NCBI GenBank assembly: GCA_937888775.1
Contig: CALAQT010000220.1
Span: 1 to 18,031, forward strand
Direction: 5' to 3'
DNA length: 18,031 nt
Source: an uncultured Actinomycetes bacterium
GTDB lineage: Bacteria; Actinomycetota; Thermoleophilia; Solirubrobacterales; Solirubrobacteraceae
The notes under the pieces were generated by a model. That model saw only the letters and a program-made list of their open reading frames with translations. It ran no database searches and was not told the DNA's origin. Below, piece by piece: positions 13,122 through 18,031 of this stretch; the first letter of the stretch is position 1; every line of letters begins with the position of its first letter. Position numbers and translations under genes: made by a program.

Positions 13122-13979
13122 CTACTGCCTACCGTTCAGGGCATCCTCGAGGGCCGTTCGCATCACGGTGGGCTCAGCGGCAATCCCGGTCCAGTGTTCG
13201 ATCCCCAGGAGCGCCTGATTGACCAGCATTCCGAGCCCGTCAAGCGTCACGCAACCCTTGGCTTGCGCGTCGCGCAGGAGCGCGGTATGCGGTGGATTGG
13301 GTATCACGTCAGCCACGACCATCTGGGGCGCCAGACTGTCGAGCTCGATCTGTAGCCGTGCATCGACGTTGGGCGCCAGCCCGATCGACGTTGCGTTCAC
13401 GACGACGCTCGCCGACTCCGGCAGCCGGTAGGGCCGATCCCAGACCACGAGCTCGGCCGAGGCCGGAGTGTGCCTACGCAGCAACTGGACGAGCTCCGCT
13501 CCGCGGTCGTGATCACGGTTCACGACGGTGACGGAAGCAACCCCGGCCAGGGCTGACTCAACCGCGATCGCGCGCGCCGCGCCGCCGGCACCGAACAGCA
13601 CGAGCTGCAGACCGGAGGGGTCGATCAGCGTCCTCAGTGAGGCCAGGAAGCCCTGGCCGTCGGTGTTCTCGCCGATCAGCTCGCCGTCCTGGACCACGAC
13701 GCAGTTCACGGCGCCGATCAGCTCGGCGGAAGGGGCGAGGCCGTCGAGGTGCGCCAGCACCGCCACCTTGTGGGGGATGGAGCAATTGAAGCCGGCCCAG
13801 CCCATCGCCAGCGCTCCACGCACGGCGTCGCCGAGCGCCTCCGCCGCGACGTCGCAGTTGATATAGCGCGCATCCAGGCCATGATGTCGGTAGGCCGCCT
13901 CCACCATCGCCACCGTCGGGTTCCCGGCGGCCGGAGTTGAGAAAGAGCCGGTAATCAGGCTCAGGAACGATCGCGACAC
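13122..13979 (-). CDS. Shikimate/quinate dehydrogenase-like protein (AroE family, divergent substrate site)
   Basis: A 285-residue AroE-fold dehydrogenase. The catalytic Lys71 is in IPHK, Asp107 is in ENTDGQG, the Rossmann loop is GAGGAA (130-135), and N154-R155 with R159 (VNRDHDR) suggests NADP preference. NATSIGL and GLGMLVNQA are also typical. The N-terminal substrate loop differs from true shikimate dehydrogenases: instead of S-x-S-x-S-P-x-x-H-N it reads GSFSTPAAGNPTVAM, so the substrate may be quinate, an inositol-like polyol or another hydroxylated ring acid. I therefore give no gene symbol. The start is GTG 13979, without a clear ribosome site. It lies 95 bases downstream of the GMC oxidoreductase on the same strand, so both may act on related compounds. 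Confidence 0.85.
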   Translation of the reverse strand: MSRSFLSLITGSFSTPAAGNPTVAMVEAAYRHHGLDARYINCDVAAEALGDAVRGALAMGWAGFNCSIPHKVAVLAHLDGLAPSAELIGAVNCVVVQDGELIGENTDGQGFLASLRTLIDPSGLQLVLFGAGGAARAIAVESALAGVASVTVVNRDHDRGAELVQLLRRHTPASAELVVWDRPYRLPESASVVVNATSIGLAPNVDARLQIELDSLAPQMVVADVIPNPPHTALLRDAQAKGCVTLDGLGMLVNQALLGIEHWTGIAAEPTVMRTALEDALNGRQ

Positions 13980-14036
13980 CGGCTACATCAAAGCGCAACC
14001 CGTGGGCCCGGCGCCCCCTCGGCGTCGCCGTCGCAC

Positions 14037-14109
14037 CCGGCCAGACCGACTCGGCCGCGACGCGCACGAGGCCTTCATCCGGCCAGACCGGACTCGGCCA
14101 CCACGCGCA
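14037..14109. repeat. 30-bp direct repeat at the 3' end of the GMC gene
   Basis: Segments 14037-14066 and 14079-14109 are near-identical: one single-base gap and two substitutions over about 30 bases, both starting CCGGCCAGACCG. The second copy encodes the last residues of the GMC oxidoreductase (RVVAESGLAG on the minus strand) and the first lies just beyond its stop codon. It looks like a local duplication of the gene end. Confidence 0.75.
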
Positions 14110-15580
14110 GCGCTTGCGCAGCGATCGTGAGCGCCGGGTTCATCGCCGCCGACGAGGGGAAGAAGCCGCCGTCGATGACCCAGAGGTTCTCCAGGTCGTG
14201 GGCTTTGCACCATGGGTCCAGGACACTCGTCGCGGGGTCGGTCCCGGCGACGACGGTCCCGCATTGGTGGCTGTTCATCCCGATGTCGAAGTGCTGGGTG
14301 AGGATGGCGTCATAGCCCGCGGCGCGCAGAAGACGCTTGGCCCGCTTGAGAAGCCGGCGGTGGGTGCGCTCGCCGCGGGCGACGCGCGCGGTCGTGATCT
14401 GACCGTCGACGTCGACGGTCACCCGGTTGTCTGCAGACGGCAGGTCCTCGCTCATGATCAGCCATTCGACGCTGCGCGCCGCGATCGCGTCAAGGACCCG
14501 CAGCGGCACGCCACGGGGCGCGGTCGCCTTCATCATCAGACCCTGCACCTTTCCGATCAGCTGCATCGCGCCCAGCGGGAACCCGTCGCCGCCGTCGAGG
14601 TACCAATCGTTGACTGACAGCGTCTTCTGGAACGTCACGTCGTTGGGGCGGTTGAGATCGATCGCCAGGATGTGGGCGTTGTTGTGCATCATGAAGTTGC
14701 GTCCGACCTGATCGGAGGAGTTGGCGAGGCCGCGCTGATGCTCGTCGGCGGCCGACGCCAGCAGCAGCGCGGCGGAGTTGACCGCCCCGGCAGCCAGGAC
14801 GAATCTGGCGCCTGTGACCTGCACCCGCCCGTCTCGGTTCTCGGCAACGAGGTGCTCGACCCGCCGGCCAGACCGGTCGGTCACGATCTGTCGTACGCGC
14901 ATCCCGGTCAGCAGCCGGGCGTTCCCGGTGGCGATCGCGGGGTCGATCCCGCACGTCTGCGCATCGCTCTTGGCGTCAAGCTGGCAGGGGAAGCCATCGC
15001 ACGTGGCGCACCTCACGCAGCGCCCCCCAGCGCGGCGATCGACCCCCATCGAGTTTGCGCATGGGTTGACTCCCTGCTCACGCAGGCGCTCGGCGAGGTG
15101 GACGATGTACGGCTCGTGCTCCAACGCCGGATACGGGAACGGCGTGCTGTGCCACGGCTCGGTCGGATCCTCGCCGGTGCTGCCGTGAACCCGATACATC
15201 TGCTCCGCCTCACCGTAGTAGGGCTCGAGGTCCTCATAGCGCAACGGCCATGCCGGCGAGGTCCCCTCCAAGTGCTCGACTTGGGTGAAGTCCGCTTCGC
15301 GGAACCGAGGCAGGCTCGCGCCGTAGACCTTCGTGTTGCCACCGACGACGTAGTGCACGCCGGGCGCGAAGCTGGCACCGGAACCGTCGAGCCATTGCTC
15401 AGCCGGCTTGTAGCGACGCTCGGTGAACACCGCCCGCGGGGACCAGTTCTCAGGTTCCGCCGGCAGGCGCTCTCCACGCTCCAGCACGAGAACGTCGATG
15501 CCTCGGCGGGCCAGGGCGTGAGCGGTGCTACCCCCACCCATGCCCGCCCCGATGATCACCACCTCGGCTTCGAGCCGCAT
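14075..15580 (-). CDS. GMC-family FAD oxidoreductase with a cysteine cluster
   Basis: A 501-residue flavoprotein of the glucose-methanol-choline family. The FAD-binding loop GAGMGG (11-16) and E34 of LVLERG start the protein, and VGGNTKVYGASL (79-90) is the first GMC signature. The catalytic His438 (NSHQCGT) and Asn481 (MNPALTI) close it. It would oxidise an alcohol or polyol. A cluster C-x2-C-x2-C-x4-C-x10-C at residues 188-210 resembles a metal- or iron-sulfur-type spacing. Its role is not known to me, though similar segments occur in some relatives. There is no signal peptide. The frame is open to GTG 15604, but ATG 15580 puts the start just before the FAD fold and is preferred. A dehydrogenase of the AroE fold follows. 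Confidence 0.9.
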   Translation of the reverse strand: MRLEAEVVIIGAGMGGGSTAHALARRGIDVLVLERGERLPAEPENWSPRAVFTERRYKPAEQWLDGSGASFAPGVHYVVGGNTKVYGASLPRFREADFTQVEHLEGTSPAWPLRYEDLEPYYGEAEQMYRVHGSTGEDPTEPWHSTPFPYPALEHEPYIVHLAERLREQGVNPCANSMGVDRRAGGRCVRCATCDGFPCQLDAKSDAQTCGIDPAIATGNARLLTGMRVRQIVTDRSGRRVEHLVAENRDGRVQVTGARFVLAAGAVNSAALLLASAADEHQRGLANSSDQVGRNFMMHNNAHILAIDLNRPNDVTFQKTLSVNDWYLDGGDGFPLGAMQLIGKVQGLMMKATAPRGVPLRVLDAIAARSVEWLIMSEDLPSADNRVTVDVDGQITTARVARGERTHRRLLKRAKRLLRAAGYDAILTQHFDIGMNSHQCGTVVAGTDPATSVLDPWCKAHDLENLWVIDGGFFPSSAAMNPALTIAAQALRVVAESGLAG

Positions 15581-15707
15581 CGGGGCATCCAAGCAGATGC
15601 CCACAGGGGGAAGCGATCCTCACACGGCGAAACTCGCAACCAGCTGCTGCCGGGAGCGGGCCAGAGCCGGCCATCACAGCGCCCGCGTCGGCGGGTCGCG
15701 TTCGTTC

Positions 15708-15713
15708 TAAGGT
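15708..15713 (+). promoter_or_regulatory. -10-like box TAAGGT before the histidine kinase (leaderless start)
   Basis: TAAGGT is followed after six bases by ATG 15720 with no ribosome binding site, consistent with leaderless transcription of the two-component operon. A CCCGC/GCGGG inverted repeat lies just upstream (about 15682-15695). Confidence 0.45.
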
Positions 15714-15719
15714 CTGTCG

Positions 15720-17020
15720 ATGCTCACGGAGCGCTCAGGCCCGGGTGGTGAAGACCGCTACGAGGCGCAAGCCCGCCAGCGCTCGGAGGAGAGGCTCAGG
15801 CGGCAGCGGAGCCTGATGGCGCCGGGCGGCTGGGCGGTGATGGTGATCGTTGCCGTCACCAGCGCCGACGGACATCCTGCGCCTGCACTGCACGGAGCGG
15901 GCGCCGGTGTGACCGTGGCGGTGTGCGTTTACGTCCTCGGGCTGGCGGTGTTGATTACCGAGCATTTCGCCGGACGCGGGCTTGCCGCCCAGTTCGCGCT
16001 GACCGCGACGATCGGCGCCGCCGGGGTCGCGCTGTCGGCCTTGCAGCCGCAGGGCGCCAGCGAGCTGGGCGCCAGCGCCGCGGTCTGGATGGCGATCACC
16101 CGTCTACCCCTGCGCCCGGGCCTGGTGATCGCGGCGGGGGTGACGATCGGTCTAGGCCTCGCCAGCGCGCTGAGCGGGAGCACGTCTGAGGTGGTTCTCG
16201 CGGAACTGCTCCTGTGCGGGTTGCTGGGAATGACGGCGCACCTGCTCAAGCAGTCCCGGGAGAGCCAGGACCGTACGGAGCTGCTGCTGGCCGAGTTGCA
16301 GTCCGCGCGCGATGCCCAGGCCGAGGCGGCGGCGACCCAGGAGCGGGCGCGGATCGCCGGCGAGTTGCACGACGTCCTGGCCCATTCCCTGTCGGCGCAG
16401 CGATCCAGCTCCAGGGTGCCCGGGTGCTGGCCGAGCGCCGGGGTGCCCAGCCGGACGTGCGGGCAGCGATCGAGCGTGCCAGCGAGCTGGTCAAGGACGG
16501 GCTCGCCGATGCCCGGCGAGCGGTCAGCACGCTGCGTGGTGACCTGTTGCCCGCGCTGGGGGAAGTGGGTGGCCTGGTCGACAGCTTCCGTAAGGATCTC
16601 GGCGTGGGCGCAACGCTGCGGATCGAGGGACAGGCTCGGGCGCTGTCAGCCGAGGCGAGCCTGGCGCTGTATCGCGGTGCCCAGGAGGCGCTGACCAACA
16701 TCGCGCGCTACGCGCCGCGCGCCGCCGTGTTGATCGTGCTGCGCTACGGGCCAGATGCCACGACGCTGAGTGTCGAGGACCGGATCGTGAGGGCGCCGGC
16801 CGAGACCCGTGGCGCGCTGGGCGCCTGCGGGCCGGCGGATACCGGTGGCGGTCTGCCGAGCGTCGGCGGGGGTCTGCCTGGCCTTGACGCAGGTCTGCCG
16901 CGCGTCGGCGGGGGACGTGGGCTGGAGGGCATGCGGGAGCGCGTGCAACGCGCCGGCGGCCGCATGGACGCGGGTCCCACCGGTGAGGGGTGGCGGGTGG
17001 AGCTGCAGGTACCGGCATGA
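15720..17020 (+). pseudogene. NarL-type sensor histidine kinase, split by a -1 frameshift
   Basis: The first part (15720 to about 16399) encodes a cytosolic Arg-rich head, five to six membrane helices, a coiled-coil linker and the HisKA_3 motif RARIAGELHDVLAHSLSA, with the phosphoacceptor His at codon 217. Immediately after LSA the frame breaks. The continuation AIQLQGARVLAERR, with the N-box QEALTNIARYAP and GRGLEGMRERV, is one base out of phase. Only two bases (16398-16399) separate the two GCG codons, where relatives have a full codon. The total of 1301 bases is one short of a 433-residue kinase. The DxGxG box is weak (VEDRIVRAP), and the ATP lid carries three heptad repeats. Its stop overlaps the response-regulator start (ATGA). 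A sequencing error is a live alternative. Confidence 0.88.
16850..16912 (+). repeat. Three 21-bp tandem repeats in the kinase ATP-lid region
   Basis: Three consecutive 21-bp units, each starting GGTCTGCC, run 16850-16870, 16871-16891 and 16892-16912. The first and third differ at only one base, while the middle one diverges in its second half. In frame they encode GLPSVGG, GLPGLDA and GLPRVGG, lengthening the flexible lid between the N-box and the G2 motif of the histidine kinase without shifting the frame. Confidence 0.85.
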
Positions 17021-17682
17021 CCGGCGAGACGATCCGAGTGCTGATCGTCGATGACCAGCGCGTCGTGCGCGAGGGGCTGACGATGTTGATTGGCCTGATC
17101 GACGGCGTGGAGGTGATCGGAACCGCCGGCGACGGCCTGGAGGCGCTGGAGCGCGCCTGCGAGCAGCGCCCCGACGTGGTCCTGATGGACCTGCGCATGC
17201 CGCGCATGGAGGGCGCGCAGGCTACCCGGGAGTTGCTCGCCTCACTGCCTGGCACGCAGGTGCTGGTGCTGACGACCTACGCCGATGACGAGTCGTTGTT
17301 CCCCGCTCTGCAGGCCGGCGCTCGCGGCTACCTGACCAAGGACGCCAGCGCGGAGGAGATCGAGCAGGCGATCAGGGCTCTGGTGGCGGGAAACACGCAT
17401 CTTGACCCGGCCGTGCAGGCGCGCCTGGTGGAGGCCGTCGTGCACCCCGGGCCGGCGACCGCGCCTGCGCCTGCGCCTGCCGAGCTTCCCGACGAGCTCA
17501 CCGCTCGGGAGGCCGAGGTGCTCAAGCTGATCGCCTCCGGCCTGTCCAACGCCGAGATCGCCGCGCAACTGGTGGTCAGCAGCGCGACTGTGAAGACCCA
17601 CGTCAACCGGATCTTCCACAAGGTCGGCGCGCGCGACCGGGCCCAGGCCGTGCGTTACGCCTACGAGCACGGGATCGCCTGA
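17017..17682 (+). CDS. NarL/FixJ-family response regulator (REC + LuxR HTH)
   Basis: A 221-residue response regulator. The receiver domain has acidic residues Asp12 and Asp13, the phosphoacceptor Asp58 in VVLMDLRMP, Thr86/Thr87 in VLTTYAD and Lys108 in YLTKDA. After an Ala/Pro linker (encoded by short GCGCCTGC-type repeats near 17461-17480) comes a LuxR-type HTH: LTAREAEVLKLIASGLSNAEIAAQL, then VSSATVKTHVNRIFHKVGARDR. It would be phosphorylated by the neighbouring kinase and bind DNA as a dimer. ATG 17017 overlaps the kinase stop as ATGA, so translation is coupled. This gene is intact while its kinase is frameshifted, which would leave an orphan regulator. The targets are unknown, and an MFS transporter lies convergently just beyond. 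Confidence 0.95.
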   Translation: MTGETIRVLIVDDQRVVREGLTMLIGLIDGVEVIGTAGDGLEALERACEQRPDVVLMDLRMPRMEGAQATRELLASLPGTQVLVLTTYADDESLFPALQAGARGYLTKDASAEEIEQAIRALVAGNTHLDPAVQARLVEAVVHPGPATAPAPAPAELPDELTAREAEVLKLIASGLSNAEIAAQLVVSSATVKTHVNRIFHKVGARDRAQAVRYAYEHGIA

Positions 17683-17713
17683 GTATCAGCTGGACGGACG
17701 GGGCGTCAACCAC

Positions 17714-17762
17714 GAACGTTGGCGTTTTGCGACCACCCCTCGGTCACGGAACGCCAAAGTTC
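17714..17762. terminator. 13-bp inverted repeat between convergent genes (likely bidirectional terminator)
   Basis: GAACGTTGGCGTT (17714-17726) and AACGCCAAAGTTC (17750-17762) are inverted copies with a single mismatch around a 23-base loop, which itself contains GACC/GGTC arms. It sits between the response-regulator stop (17682) and the transporter stop (17786). TTTT occurs in the loop-proximal part rather than after the stem, so a protein-binding site is an alternative. Confidence 0.55.
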
Positions 17763-17785
17763 GATGAGCACGGGCGCCGCAGGTC

Positions 17786-18031
17786 TCAGGCGCGCGCGCT
17801 GGCCTCGACGGGACCCGCGGTCGGGGGCGCCACCTGCTCCAGGCGATCGACGGTGGCCAGGGCGGGAAAGATCCTGCTCCAGCCGGCGGCGATCAGCATC
17901 GTGATCACGCCGCCGCCGACCACGGCGGGGATCGTGCCCACCAGGAAGGCGGCGAGCCCTGACTCAAAGGCGCCGAGCTGGTTGGAGGCGCTGATGAACA
18001 CCATCTCCACCGCCAGCACGCGTCCCCGCAG
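17786..18031 (-). CDS. MFS transporter, C-terminal end (partial)
   Basis: The last 81 codons of a minus-strand gene that continues past the window edge. The sequence LRGRVLAVEMVFISASNQLGAFESG is characteristic of the cytoplasmic loop and following helix of major facilitator transporters of the EntS/MFS_3 type, and the rest gives two membrane helices (AAFLVGTIPAVVGGGVITMLI) and a short Ala/Pro-rich tail. Its substrate cannot be told from this part. The gene converges on the two-component operon, with a long inverted repeat between the stops. Confidence 0.85.
   Translation of the reverse strand: MRGRVLAVEMVFISASNQLGAFESGLAAFLVGTIPAVVGGGVITMLIAAGWSRIFPALATVDRLEQVAPPTAGPVEASARA

Noticed and set aside
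13558..14067. A 169-codon minus-strand frame overlapping the AroE-like gene
   Set aside because: Its body is a shadow of the AroE-like gene. Only its first codons are interesting, as the duplicated GMC gene end.
16390..16405. Programmed frameshifting in the histidine kinase
   Set aside because: There is no slippery heptamer or downstream Shine-Dalgarno/pseudoknot signal at the site. A one-base deletion or sequence error is simpler.
1..18031. CRISPR array, rRNA, tRNA or prophage structural genes
   Set aside because: No regularly spaced repeats with unique spacers, no rRNA-like segments and no phage structural proteins were seen on either strand.

Overview
The window looks like a chromosomal stretch of a high-GC actinobacterium. 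The lineage is inferred from base composition, GTG/TTG starts, several apparently leaderless genes with TAnnnT boxes just upstream, and protein styles typical of soil Actinomycetota. Thermoleophilia/Solirubrobacterales-like is my best guess, but it is not proven.

Left edge (1-1388): the first codons of a minus-strand gene, a glutathione S-transferase disabled by a TGA at a normally conserved Trp codon, and about 600 bases without a convincing gene. Storage-carbon run (1389-8607), all on the plus strand: acetoacetyl-CoA reductase (phaB-like), acetyl-CoA acetyltransferase (phaA-like), a small XRE regulator, a PHB-depolymerase-family esterase, a secreted GH27 alpha-galactosidase and a GlgX-type glycogen debranching enzyme. 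The first two make 3-hydroxybutyryl-CoA, the fourth would release monomers from the polymer, and the last two release sugar from galactosides and glycogen. No PHA synthase or phasin lies in the window. Two short intergenic stretches here carry repeated motifs that could be operators.

Decayed region (8608-11286): the N-terminal stub of a luciferase-like (LLM) oxidoreductase ending at the glgX 3' end, a two-gene minus-strand unit (GST N-domain protein and a PhnB-like VOC protein), a truncated gene of an uncharacterised family, and an intact IS630-family element inserted in a MmcQ/YjbR-family gene that is also frameshifted and truncated.

Right part (11287-18031): a DsbA-fold (FrnE-like) protein, a DUF4389 membrane protein built from two repeats, and on the minus strand a GMC oxidoreductase followed by a shikimate-dehydrogenase-like protein. 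Then comes a NarL-type two-component pair, with the histidine kinase broken by a one-base frameshift and the response regulator intact. Last is the C-terminal end of an MFS transporter running off the window.

At least five genes are broken or truncated. I see no CRISPR array, rRNA or tRNA. The most interesting points are the combined PHB/glycogen run with its own XRE regulator, the IS630-interrupted gene, the point-disabled GST and kinase, the 21-bp repeats in the kinase ATP lid, and the recurrent leaderless-promoter pattern.
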